Below, in pieces: positions 23,287-31,393 of a stretch of DNA of 64,000 nucleotides (its first letter is position 1; the number at the start of each line of letters is the position of its first letter). The stretch is taken from positions 62,001 through 126,000 of the forward strand of contig NZ_CP075371.1 in the NCBI RefSeq assembly GCF_018459925.1, read 5' to 3'. The position numbers and the translations under genes were made by a program. The notes beneath the pieces are model-generated. The model saw nothing but the letters and a program-made list of their open reading frames with translations, searched no databases and was not told the origin of the DNA. Source of the stretch: Nocardioides aquaticus. GTDB taxonomy: Bacteria; Actinomycetota; Actinomycetes; Propionibacteriales; Nocardioidaceae.

Positions 23287-24519
23287 CGACGACCCGCGGG
23301 GCGCCGGGCGGCGGGCCGCGCACGGGCAGGCGGCGTACGCCGTCCGGCTCGAGACCGGCCCGGCCGGTGCCGCCGCGGTGGTCGCCGGGCTGGGGGCGGA
23401 GGACGTGACGGTGGTGGTGGACGTGCTGTCCTTCACGACCACGGTGACCCTCGCGGTGGAGCGGGGCGTCGAGGTGCACCCGTTCGCCTGGCGCGACGAG
23501 CGCGCGGAGGCGTACGCCCGGGAGCGCGACGCCGTGCTGGCCGTCGGCCGGTTCGAGGCCGCGGCGTCGTCCCCGGGGGTCGAGGAGCGAGCGTCTCGAG
23601 ACCGGCCCACGCTGTCCCCTGCCGCGATGCTGCGTGGCGACGGCCTCGCCGGGGTGCGGCGGCTCGTGCTGCCGTCCCCGAACGGTTCGACGATCAGCGC
23701 CCTGCTGGCCGACGCCGGGGTCGGCGTGGTGGGCGCGTGCCTGCGCAACGCCCGCGCGGTCGCCGACGCGCTGGCCCCGGCGCTCCTGAGGGGCTCGACC
23801 CTGGCCGTCGTGGCGTCGGGGGAGCGCTGGGGGACGGGTCGCTGCGCCCCGCGACCGAGGACGTCTGGGGGGCCGGGGCGCTGCTCGCCGCGCTCCTCGA
23901 TCGCGGCGTGACCGGGTTGAGCCCGGAGGCGGGGCTGGCGGTCGCCGCCTGGCAGGCGGTCGCCGACGACCCGGCCGCCGCGCTCCGCGCCTGCGCAGGC
24001 GGCCGCGAGCTGGCGGCGGCCGGGTTCGGCGAGGACGTCGACGTCGCGGCGGCGGTCGACGTCAGCGACGCGGTGCCGGTGCTGCTGGACGGGGCGTTCC
24101 GCGGCGGGCGGCGCTGGGGCTGGTCCGCCGACGGCGGCAGCGGGCCCGAGCGGTGGTTCGACCCGACCTCGGTGTGGCGCAGCCCGCCGCCGTCACCGCC
24201 GCCCCGCACCGGCCCCACGGAGATCCGGGTGATGGTGGACGACCACACCGGCATCTGGTGCTGGACCGACGACGACTCCTTCACCGAGGAGGACCTGGAC
24301 CGCGACGACGCGCCACCCGTGCCGCCCGGTCTCCGCGCCCGGTTGCGGGCCTGGACCGAGGAGCACGAGGCGCACCTCGGCGCGGCCGTCGAGCCGGGCT
24401 GGCCGGCCGACCACGACCGCCGGGGGCGGGCGATGGCCGCAGAGCTGCAGGAGTCGCTCGGGGAGGACTACCGGGTCGAGCACGTCCCGGGGTGGGCGCT
24501 CGAGGGAGGCCAGGAGTGA
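23279..24519 (+). CDS. ComB-like 2-phosphosulfolactate phosphatase family protein with extra C-terminal domain (frame broken)
   Basis: The N-terminal part (DVLSFTTTVTLAVERGVEV, LPSPNGSTISALL, VVASGERW) and the next part in another frame (DGSLRPATEDVWGAGALLAALL) together form one ComB-type protein. One extra G in the run of five at 23829-23833 joins them into a 413-residue product. The family hydrolyses 2-phosphosulfolactate in coenzyme M synthesis; in actinobacteria the real substrate is unknown. The ComB part should end near residue 280, but the frame goes on for about 130 residues (VDDHTGIWCWTDDD...), possibly a fusion or a second gene starting near GTG 24229. A dispersed repeat lies in frame at 23579-23608. 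Confidence 0.78.
23579..23608. repeat. Dispersed repeat element inside the comB-like gene
   Basis: GTCGAGGAGCGAGCG followed by TCTCGAGACCGGCCC matches the intergenic element at 53487-53524, except that it lacks a 9-bp GCAGCGAGC segment. It adds about ten in-frame codons (VEERASRDRP) in a loop of the protein. From memory, this sequence recurs many times between genes in Nocardioides genomes. Confidence 0.75.
23829..23833. other. Probable frameshift point in the comB-like gene (run of five G)
   Basis: Codons before read VVASGERW and codons after read DGSLRPATEDVWGAG in a different frame; both belong to one conserved family segment. One added G restores GERWGDGSLRP. Confidence 0.85.
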
Positions 24520-24604
24520 GGCTCGCACGGCGGCCGACCGTCCCGGCGAGGAACGGTCCGGGGGACGGTGCAACCTCCGGACCCGTGCAGAGCATCTTCT
24601 CGGC

Positions 24605-25195
24605 GTGGACGCCACCGACCTCGTGAGCCCGGAGACGGGGGATCCGACCGACCGACCGCCCGACCATGCGTCCGGCGGGGTCGACGACGCCTTCGCCGAC
24701 TTCTTCCGGTCCTGCTGGCCCCGCTCCTACCGGGTGGCTCTAGGAGTCACCCGCGACGCCGCCGCCGCGGAGGACGCCTGCCAGGCGGCGTTCGCCCGGG
24801 TCTACGCGTCCTGGGCGCGCATCAGCCGCGTCGACCACCCGGAGGCGTACGTGCGTCGGATGGTCATCAACGAGGTGCTGGGCCAGCACCGCCGGCCCTG
24901 GCGCCGCCACGAGCGGATGCAGGCGGACCCGACCGCCGATCCACGACCGACGAACGGCGACCTGGACGCGCTCGGGCAGGTGGTCACCGGCCGGGACGCG
25001 CTCTGGGGGGCCGTCGCCGTCCTGCCGCCGCGGCAGCGGGCGGTCGTGGTGCTCCGCTACTACGAGGACCTCTCCGAGACGGAGATCGCCTCCGTCCTCG
25101 GCTGCTCGGCCGGGACCGTGAAGTCCCAGGCCTCGCGAGCCCTGGCCACCCTGCGCCGCGTGGCGGCCGACGACAGCACCGGAGACCTGCGATGA
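24605..25195 (+). CDS. ECF sigma factor of the SigE/Sig70 family
   Basis: A 196-residue sigma factor with region 2 (FADFFRSCWPRSYRVALGVT, AEDACQAAFARVYASW) and region 4 (LPPRQRAVVVLRYYEDLSE, CSAGTVKSQASRALATLR). The next gene overlaps its stop (ATGA) and encodes a single-pass membrane protein, a likely partner or anti-sigma factor. Upstream, GGTGCAACC at 24567-24575 sits 30-36 bp before the GTG and could be its own -35 box on a leaderless promoter (inference). It directs RNA polymerase to a small regulon, unknown here. Confidence 0.9.
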   Translation: MDATDLVSPETGDPTDRPPDHASGGVDDAFADFFRSCWPRSYRVALGVTRDAAAAEDACQAAFARVYASWARISRVDHPEAYVRRMVINEVLGQHRRPWRRHERMQADPTADPRPTNGDLDALGQVVTGRDALWGAVAVLPPRQRAVVVLRYYEDLSETEIASVLGCSAGTVKSQASRALATLRRVAADDSTGDLR

Positions 25196-26280
25196 GCACC
25201 GACCTCGAGCACCTGCTGGCGGCCACGGTCCGCGAGCGGCTCGACCCCAGCGCGATCCCCCCCGGTGACCTGGACCTCGTCCTCGCGTCCGGGCGCCGGA
25301 TCCGACGGCGCCGTCGCGGGGCTGCGGTCGCGGCGGGGGTGGCCCTCTCCGCGACAGCGGTGCTGGGCGCGCTGCTCCTCACAGGCCCGGGCGATGGCGC
25401 GTCCGACGGGCCCGAGGTCGCCGTCGACGTCGCCCTCGGACCGCTGGACGTCTCCGACGGTCTGCGTGCCTACGCGGACCCCGGCCAGGAGGTCCACCTC
25501 GGCGGGCGGGTCTTCCCCGCCGACGCGCTCGGGGCACTGGACACCGACGCGGCCGCGACCCCCGCCGGGATCGTCGCGTACGTCGACGGCCGGCCGGTGC
25601 TGCTCGACGAGTCGGGCGAGGTCCGCGAGCTCGAGCCGGGGGCCGAGGCCACCGACTTCACCCCGACCGCCAAGGCCGACTCCACCAGCCCCTCGGCCGC
25701 CTACGGCGCCCGGCTCGGCGGTGAGCCGACCATCGTCGTCCGGGACCTGGTCACCGACCAGGTCCTCGGCCGTCGCACGGTCCCCGCCGGGACCGTGGTG
25801 GACGCCTACGACGACGGGCTCGTGGTGCTGCGCACGGAGGGGGGCACCTCGGTCTGGGACGTGGCTCGGGACTCCGTCGTCGAGCTCGGTGGCCCACGCA
25901 CCCGGGTGGCCGACCTGCGGGGCGGGGTGCTGCTCTACGACGGCCCGCGCCCTGACGGGCCCGCGGCGGCCGGGTTGCGGCGGCTGGTGCCCGGTGCCAT
26001 CGACTCCCAGCTCACCTTCGACGGTGAGCACGTCCTGTCCTGGGCCAGCCGGTTGGAGCCGACCGACCCGGCAGGTCGGCCGGTGGTCCTCGAGGAGGGT
26101 CCCCCGGGCGGCGGGTACGCCTTCTTCACCATCGACACCGACGGCTCGGTCCTGCTGGCCGAGCCCGGCGCGCGCGGTGCGACCGTGTACGACTGCCTGG
26201 TCCCGTCCGGGACCTGCGAGGAGCTCGGCCCTCTCAGCACCACGGGCGGGGACCCCGCGTTCATCGGCAACGACATGTAG
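25192..26280 (+). CDS. Membrane-anchored protein coupled to the ECF sigma factor (candidate anti-sigma or sensor)
   Basis: A 362-residue protein with an Arg-rich cytoplasmic segment (RRIRRRRRGAA) followed by one membrane helix (VAAGVALSATAVLGALLL, residues ~45-62) and a ~300-residue outer domain of short beta-rich repeats that suggest a beta-propeller-like fold. It starts within the sigma factor stop (ATGA). No ZAS zinc motif is visible, so an anti-sigma role rests on position and layout. Similar pairs are common in actinobacteria. Confidence 0.7.
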   Translation: MSTDLEHLLAATVRERLDPSAIPPGDLDLVLASGRRIRRRRRGAAVAAGVALSATAVLGALLLTGPGDGASDGPEVAVDVALGPLDVSDGLRAYADPGQEVHLGGRVFPADALGALDTDAAATPAGIVAYVDGRPVLLDESGEVRELEPGAEATDFTPTAKADSTSPSAAYGARLGGEPTIVVRDLVTDQVLGRRTVPAGTVVDAYDDGLVVLRTEGGTSVWDVARDSVVELGGPRTRVADLRGGVLLYDGPRPDGPAAAGLRRLVPGAIDSQLTFDGEHVLSWASRLEPTDPAGRPVVLEEGPPGGGYAFFTIDTDGSVLLAEPGARGATVYDCLVPSGTCEELGPLSTTGGDPAFIGNDM

Positions 26281-26285
26281 TGGGC

Positions 26286-26301
26286 GGGCCGTGCACGGCC
26301 C
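26286..26301. terminator. Perfect GC palindrome after the sigma operon
   Basis: GGGCCG-TGCA-CGGCCC, a 6-bp stem with TGCA loop, lies 5 bp after the stop of the membrane partner and just before the leaderless promoter of the peptidase gene. It has no T run. It may be a terminator or a regulator site. Confidence 0.4.
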
Positions 26302-26317
26302 CGGTTAGGGTCGACGG

Positions 26318-28297
26318 GTGAGCATCCTGGACGACGCCCGCGAGGGCATGAACCCCGACATCCGACCGCAGGACGACCTCTTCGGCCACGTCAACGGCCG
26401 GTGGCTCGACGAGGTCGAGATCCCCGCGGACCGCTCCAGCTGGGGCCCCTTCGTGCAGCTGGCCGACGCCGCCGAGGAGCGGGTGCGCCAGATCATCGAG
26501 GACTTCGCCGCGCAGTCGCGCGAGCCGGGCGTGCCCGACGCCGACGCCGCGTCGGCCGAGGAGGCGCAGAAGATCGGCGACCTCTACGCCTCCTTCATGG
26601 ACACCGAGGAGGTGGACCGGCGTGGGGCGGCACCGATCCGGGCGCTGGTCGACGCCAGCCGGTCGCTGCGCGACGTGCGCGACCTGGCCGCGTTCCTCGG
26701 GGAGTTCGAGCGGATCGGCGGGCACGGCCTGTTCGGGTCCTACGTCGACACCGACGACCGCAACTCCGACCGGTACCTGTTCCACCTCGCCCAGGGCGGC
26801 CTCGGGCTGCCCGACGAGTCGTACTACCGCGAGGAGAAGTTCGCCGAGATCCGCGGCAGCTACGTCGCCTACCTCGAGCGGCTCTTCACCCTGGTCGACC
26901 ACGAGGACCCCGCCGGCGCCGCCGCGGCCGTGCTCGCCCTGGACACCCGGATCGCCGCCGGTCACTGGGAGCGCGCCGACACCCGGGACGTCCAGAAGAC
27001 CTACAACCTGCGCACCCTCGAGGAGGTCAAGGCGGCCTGCCCGTCCTTCGACTGGGACGCCTACGTCCAGAACCTCAGCGGCCCCGAGATCGACCCCGCC
27101 CCGCTGCTGGCCGAGGCCTGCGTACGTCAGCCGTCGTTCTTCGAGCACCTCGACGGCGTGCTGCGCGAGACCCCGCTGGACGACTGGAAGTCCTGGCTGC
27201 TGGCGCACGTGCTGCGCTCCTCGGCGGCCTACCTGACCGACGACTTCGTCGAGACCAACTTCGACTTCTACGGCCGCACCCTCAACGGCACCCCCGAGCT
27301 GCGGGCCCGGTGGAAGCGCGGCGTCGCCCTGGTCGAGGGCGGCCTCGGCGAGGCCGTCGGCAAGGAGTACGTCGGGCGCCACTTCGGCCCGCGCGCGAAG
27401 GCGATGATGGACGACCTGGTCGCCAACCTGCTCGCGGCGTACCGCAGCTCGATCGGCCGGCTCGACTGGATGACCGAGGAGACCAAGCAGCGGGCGTACG
27501 AGAAGCTGGGGACCTTCCGGCCGAAGATCGGCTACCCGGACCGCTTCCGTGACTACTCCGCGCTGCGCATCGACCCGCACGACCTCGTCGGCAACGTCGC
27601 GGCGATCTCCGCGCACGAGACCGACCGCCACCTGCGCAAGATCGGCTCCCCGGTGGACCGCGACGAGTGGTTCATGCTGCCGCAGACCGTCAACGCCTAC
27701 TACAACCCCGGCACGAACGAGATCTGCTTCCCCGCCGGCATCCTGCAGAAGCCGTTCTTCGACCCCGACGCGCTCGAGGCGGAGAACTACGGCGGGATCG
27801 GCGCGGTGATCGGCCACGAGATCGGCCACGGGTTCGACGACCAGGGCGCGCAGTACGACGGCACCGGCACTCTCAACGACTGGTGGACCGCCGACGACAA
27901 GGCCGCCTTCGAGGTGAAGTCCAAGACGCTGGTCGCGCAGTACGACGGGTTCTCCCCGCGCAACCTGCCCGGCGAGAAGGTCAACGGCTCGCTGACCGTC
28001 GGCGAGAACATCGGCGACCTGGGCGGTCTCACGATCGCGCACACCGCGTTCGTCATCGCCCAGGGCGGCCACGCCTCGGTCGAGGACCGCCGGCGGCTGT
28101 TCATGAACTGGGCCTACGTCTGGCGCACCAAGCGCCGCACCGAGCAGGAGCAGACCTACCTGACGATCGACCCGCACAGCCCGCCGGAGTTCCGCGCCAA
28201 CATCGTGCGCAACCTCGACGAGTTCCACGACGTCTTCGGCACCGTCGCCGGCGACGGGCTGTGGCTGGACCCGGGGGACCGCGTCCGGATCTGGTGA
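26318..28297 (+). CDS. M13-family zinc metallopeptidase (neprilysin/PepO type)
   Basis: A 659-residue peptidase of normal family length. The zinc motif HEIGHGFDDQGAQYD lies near residue 500, with the third ligand and proton donor region ENIGDLGG (~565), the substrate-binding NAYYNPGTNEICFPAG upstream, and a C-terminal RVR motif (DRVRIW). There is no signal peptide, so it probably degrades oligopeptides in the cytoplasm, as do other bacterial PepO-type enzymes. TAGGGT 6 nt before the GTG marks a leaderless promoter. Confidence 0.95.
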   Translation: MSILDDAREGMNPDIRPQDDLFGHVNGRWLDEVEIPADRSSWGPFVQLADAAEERVRQIIEDFAAQSREPGVPDADAASAEEAQKIGDLYASFMDTEEVDRRGAAPIRALVDASRSLRDVRDLAAFLGEFERIGGHGLFGSYVDTDDRNSDRYLFHLAQGGLGLPDESYYREEKFAEIRGSYVAYLERLFTLVDHEDPAGAAAAVLALDTRIAAGHWERADTRDVQKTYNLRTLEEVKAACPSFDWDAYVQNLSGPEIDPAPLLAEACVRQPSFFEHLDGVLRETPLDDWKSWLLAHVLRSSAAYLTDDFVETNFDFYGRTLNGTPELRARWKRGVALVEGGLGEAVGKEYVGRHFGPRAKAMMDDLVANLLAAYRSSIGRLDWMTEETKQRAYEKLGTFRPKIGYPDRFRDYSALRIDPHDLVGNVAAISAHETDRHLRKIGSPVDRDEWFMLPQTVNAYYNPGTNEICFPAGILQKPFFDPDALEAENYGGIGAVIGHEIGHGFDDQGAQYDGTGTLNDWWTADDKAAFEVKSKTLVAQYDGFSPRNLPGEKVNGSLTVGENIGDLGGLTIAHTAFVIAQGGHASVEDRRRLFMNWAYVWRTKRRTEQEQTYLTIDPHSPPEFRANIVRNLDEFHDVFGTVAGDGLWLDPGDRVRIW

Positions 28298-28336
28298 CGG
28301 GGGGCGCGGGGGACGACCACGCGGCATGCTGACCCC

Positions 28337-28927
28337 GTGCACCGGACCGCGCTCGTCTCCTCCGCCCTCGCCCCCGTCGCGCTCATCGGGGGCTGGACGC
28401 TGGCAGCGACCCGGCAGCCGGAGGCGTACGACGCCACCCGCGACACCATCAGCGCGCTGGCCGCGGTCGGCGCCGAGGACCGGTGGGTGATGACGACCGG
28501 GTTCCTGGTCCTCGGCGGCTGCCACGTGGTCACCGCCCTCGGGCTGAGCGAGGCGCACCGGTGGGGCCGGCTCGTGCTGGGCGCCGGCGGGGTGGCGGTG
28601 GTCGGCGTCGCCGTGGCGGCCGAGCCGTCGACGGCCCACGTGCCCGTGGCGACGGCGAGCTTCGTGGCCCTGTCGCTGTGGCCGGGGTTGTCCGGCCTGC
28701 CCGGGCGGCGCACCGGGTGGGTGGCCACGGCCGTGCTGGGCGGGCTGCTCGCCTGGTTCTCCCTCGAGCTGGGCGGTCCCCGGTCGGGCCTGGCCGAGCG
28801 GGTGGTGGCGGGCGCGCAGGTGCTGTGGCCCCTCGCGGTGGTCCTCACGCTGCGGGCCCGGGGGCGTACGGCCGGCCGCGCCGCGGGCCGCACCGCCCGC
28901 CGGGGAGCTGTCGGCGGGCGCTCGTAG
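28337..28927 (+). CDS. DUF998-like integral membrane protein
   Basis: A 196-residue protein with six hydrophobic segments and the early motif YDATRDTISALAAVGAEDRWVM seen in DUF998 proteins (function unknown). The C-terminus is an Arg/Gly-rich tail. The GTG start has CATGCT 6 nt before it. It lies between the peptidase and the DUF2470 gene, all on the same strand. Confidence 0.8.
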   Translation: MHRTALVSSALAPVALIGGWTLAATRQPEAYDATRDTISALAAVGAEDRWVMTTGFLVLGGCHVVTALGLSEAHRWGRLVLGAGGVAVVGVAVAAEPSTAHVPVATASFVALSLWPGLSGLPGRRTGWVATAVLGGLLAWFSLELGGPRSGLAERVVAGAQVLWPLAVVLTLRARGRTAGRAAGRTARRGAVGGRS

Positions 28928-28936
28928 GCTCGCGGC

Positions 28937-29233
28937 ATGCCCTTCGACGACGCCACCTGCGACGCGGTCCTCGCGCACATGAACGACGACCACCGCGACG
29001 ACAGCCTGCGCATCGTGCAGGCCCACGGCCACCCGGGCGCGACCGCCGCCGAGATGACCGGCCTCGACGAGCACGGCGGCACCTGGCACGTCACCGAGGG
29101 CAGCGCCGAGGCCACGCTGCGCGTGGGCTGGCCCGACGGCCCGGTCACCGAGCGGGCCGACCTGCGGGGCGCCGTGGTCGCCCTGCACGACGAGTCGGTC
29201 CGCCTCCTCAGCGCACCGCAGGACCACCGGTGA
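28937..29233 (+). CDS. DUF2470 protein (HugZ C-terminal-like)
   Basis: A 98-residue protein consisting of one DUF2470 domain, with the typical FDDATCDAVLAHMNDDHRDD start. The same domain closes heme-degrading HugZ and pyridoxamine-phosphate-oxidase-like proteins; standalone copies are common in actinobacteria and have no known role. TAGGCT 6 nt before the ATG indicates a leaderless promoter. The RecQ GTG overlaps its stop (GTGA). Confidence 0.85.
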   Translation: MPFDDATCDAVLAHMNDDHRDDSLRIVQAHGHPGATAAEMTGLDEHGGTWHVTEGSAEATLRVGWPDGPVTERADLRGAVVALHDESVRLLSAPQDHR

Positions 29234-31392
29234 CCGCCGGGTCCGCCGCGCCCGGGGCGACCGACGCGGGCACCCGTGCCGACGTGCGCGCCCGAGCCGA
29301 GGGCCACCTGCGGGCCCTGGTCGGCAAGGACGACGCCGTGCTGCGCGAGGACCAGTGGTCGGCGATCGAGGCGCTGGCGGTCGACCAGCGCCGGGCGCTG
29401 GTCGTCCAGCGCACCGGCTGGGGCAAGTCCGCGGTCTACTTCGTGGCCACGCTGCTGCTCCGTGAGCGGGGCGCCGGACCCACCGTCATCGTCTCGCCGC
29501 TGCTGGCGCTGATGCGCAACCAGATCGCCGCCGCCGAGCGGGCCGGCATCCGCGCGGTGACCATCAACTCCACCAACGCCGAGAGCTGGGAGCCGACCCA
29601 CGAGGCGATCCGCGCCGGGGAGGTGGACGTCCTCCTGGTCAGCCCCGAGCGGCTGAACAACCCCGGCTTCCGCGACGAGGTGCTGCCGCGCCTGGCGGCG
29701 ACCTGCGGCCTGCTGGTCGTCGACGAGGCGCACTGCATCTCCGACTGGGGCCACGACTTCCGACCCGACTACCGCCGGATCCGCACCCTGCTGGGCGACC
29801 TCCCCGACGGCATCCCGGTCCTGGCCACCACCGCGACCGCCAACCAGCGGGTCACCGACGACGTCGCCGAGCAGCTCGGCGGGCTCGACCGCGGCGCCGG
29901 CCGCGCCGAGGTGCTCGTGCTGCGTGGCTCGCTGGACCGGGAGTCGCTGCGACTGGGGGTGGTGCGTCTGCCCACCGCCGAGCAGCGGCTCGGCTGGCTT
30001 GCCGACCACCTCGCCGAGCAGCCGGGGTCGGGGATCGTCTACTGCCTCACCGTCGCCGCCACGGCCGAGGTCGCCGACTACCTCCGCTCCCGCGGGCACG
30101 ACGTCGCGGCGTACTCCGGGCAGACCGAGGCGACCGAGCGGCAGGCCCTCGAGCAGGACCTGCAGGCCGGGCGGGTCAAGGCCCTGGTCGCCACCAGCGC
30201 GCTCGGCATGGGCTTCGACGCCTCCCTCGGCTTCGTGGTCAACCTCGGGGCGCCGTCCTCGCCGGTCGCCTACTACCAGCAGGTCGGCCGCGCCGGGCGC
30301 GGGCTCGACGCCCGCAGCGAGAGCGCCACGGTGGTGCTGCTGCCGGCGACCGAGGACCGCGACATCTGGGCCTACTTCGCCTCCCTGGCCTTCCCGCGGG
30401 AGGAGCTGGTCCGCCAGACGCTCGACGTGCTCGCCGAGGAGGGCCGGGCGATGAGCACGGCCGCCCTGGAGACCCGCGTCGAGCTCAGCCGCAACCGGCT
30501 GGAGACCCTGCTCAAGGTGCTCGACGTCGACGGCGCCGTCCGCCGGGTCCGTGGCGGCTGGGAGTCGACCGGGCAGCCGTGGACCTACGAGGCCGAGCGC
30601 TTCGAGCGGGTCCGCGCGGCCCGGGAGCGCGAGCAGCGCGCGATGCTCGACTACCTCGACACCGACCGGTGCCGGATGCGCTACCTGCGCGAGCAGCTCG
30701 ACGACCCCGACGCCGAGGACTGCGGCCGCTGCGACACCTGCGGCGGCCTGGACCTGCCCACCGGTGTCTCCGACGCGGCGCTGGCCGAGGCCGGTGCCCG
30801 GCTCTCGCGCCCCGGCGTCGTCGTCGAGCCCCGCAAGATGTGGCCGACCGGGCTGCCCGCGATCGGTGTCGACCTCAAGGGCAAGATCGCCGAGGGGGCC
30901 GGCGAGGGCCGCGCGGTGGCCCGGCTCACCGACCTCGGCTACGGCCAGGCGCTGCGCGAGCTGTTCCGCGCCGGGACGGAGGACGGGCCGGTCCCCGTAC
31001 CCCTGGTGAAGGCCGTCGTGGCCGTCCTCGGCGACTGGTCGCCCCGGGTGGACGCCATCGTCGTGCTCGACTCGGCCACCCGGCCGACCCTGGTGGCCGA
31101 CCTGGCCGCGGGCCTGTCGCGCTACCTCGGCGCCCCGGTGGTGGGCCGCTTCGCGATCGTCGACCCCTCGGTCGAGCCGGGTCGGGGCGCGGTGAACTCC
31201 GCCCAGCGGGTCGCGGCCGTCGGGCGTCGCTACGACCTGCACCTCGACGACCCCGCCGCCCTCGACGGCGCGTCGGTGCTGCTGGTCGACGACCTGGTGG
31301 TCACCGGATGGACGATGACGCTGGCCGCCCGGGCCGTCCGCCGCGCCGGCGCCGCCCAGGTCGTGCCGCTGGCGCTGGCCACCCAGAGCTGA
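29230..31392 (+). CDS. recQ: RecQ-type DNA helicase with C-terminal phosphoribosyltransferase-like domain
   Basis: A 720-residue SF2 helicase. Motif I is RTGWGKSAVYF, the DEAH box is VVDEAHCISDWGHDFRPDY, motif VI is QQVGRAGRG, and a zinc region near residue 495 has cysteines (CRM..., DCGRCDTCGG). The last ~200 residues hold LLVDDLVVTGWTMTLAARA, the ribose-phosphate loop of phosphoribosyltransferases, fused to the helicase. It unwinds DNA 3'-5' in repair and recombination. The start overlaps the DUF2470 stop. Confidence 0.92.
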   Translation: MTAGSAAPGATDAGTRADVRARAEGHLRALVGKDDAVLREDQWSAIEALAVDQRRALVVQRTGWGKSAVYFVATLLLRERGAGPTVIVSPLLALMRNQIAAAERAGIRAVTINSTNAESWEPTHEAIRAGEVDVLLVSPERLNNPGFRDEVLPRLAATCGLLVVDEAHCISDWGHDFRPDYRRIRTLLGDLPDGIPVLATTATANQRVTDDVAEQLGGLDRGAGRAEVLVLRGSLDRESLRLGVVRLPTAEQRLGWLADHLAEQPGSGIVYCLTVAATAEVADYLRSRGHDVAAYSGQTEATERQALEQDLQAGRVKALVATSALGMGFDASLGFVVNLGAPSSPVAYYQQVGRAGRGLDARSESATVVLLPATEDRDIWAYFASLAFPREELVRQTLDVLAEEGRAMSTAALETRVELSRNRLETLLKVLDVDGAVRRVRGGWESTGQPWTYEAERFERVRAAREREQRAMLDYLDTDRCRMRYLREQLDDPDAEDCGRCDTCGGLDLPTGVSDAALAEAGARLSRPGVVVEPRKMWPTGLPAIGVDLKGKIAEGAGEGRAVARLTDLGYGQALRELFRAGTEDGPVPVPLVKAVVAVLGDWSPRVDAIVVLDSATRPTLVADLAAGLSRYLGAPVVGRFAIVDPSVEPGRGAVNSAQRVAAVGRRYDLHLDDPAALDGASVLLVDDLVVTGWTMTLAARAVRRAGAAQVVPLALATQS

Positions 31393-31393
31393 G

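Noticed and set aside
25192..26280. Classic zinc-binding anti-sigma factor (ZAS motif)
   Set aside because: No HxxxCxxC motif is present. Only the gene order and the single membrane helix suggest an anti-sigma role.
26261..31242. Two very long minus-strand open frames of 988 and 1028 codons
   Set aside because: They lie antisense to the M13 peptidase, DUF998, DUF2470 and RecQ genes, are low in complexity (Gly/Arg/Val/Asp-rich) and show no domain. They result from the high G+C third codon position of the real genes.
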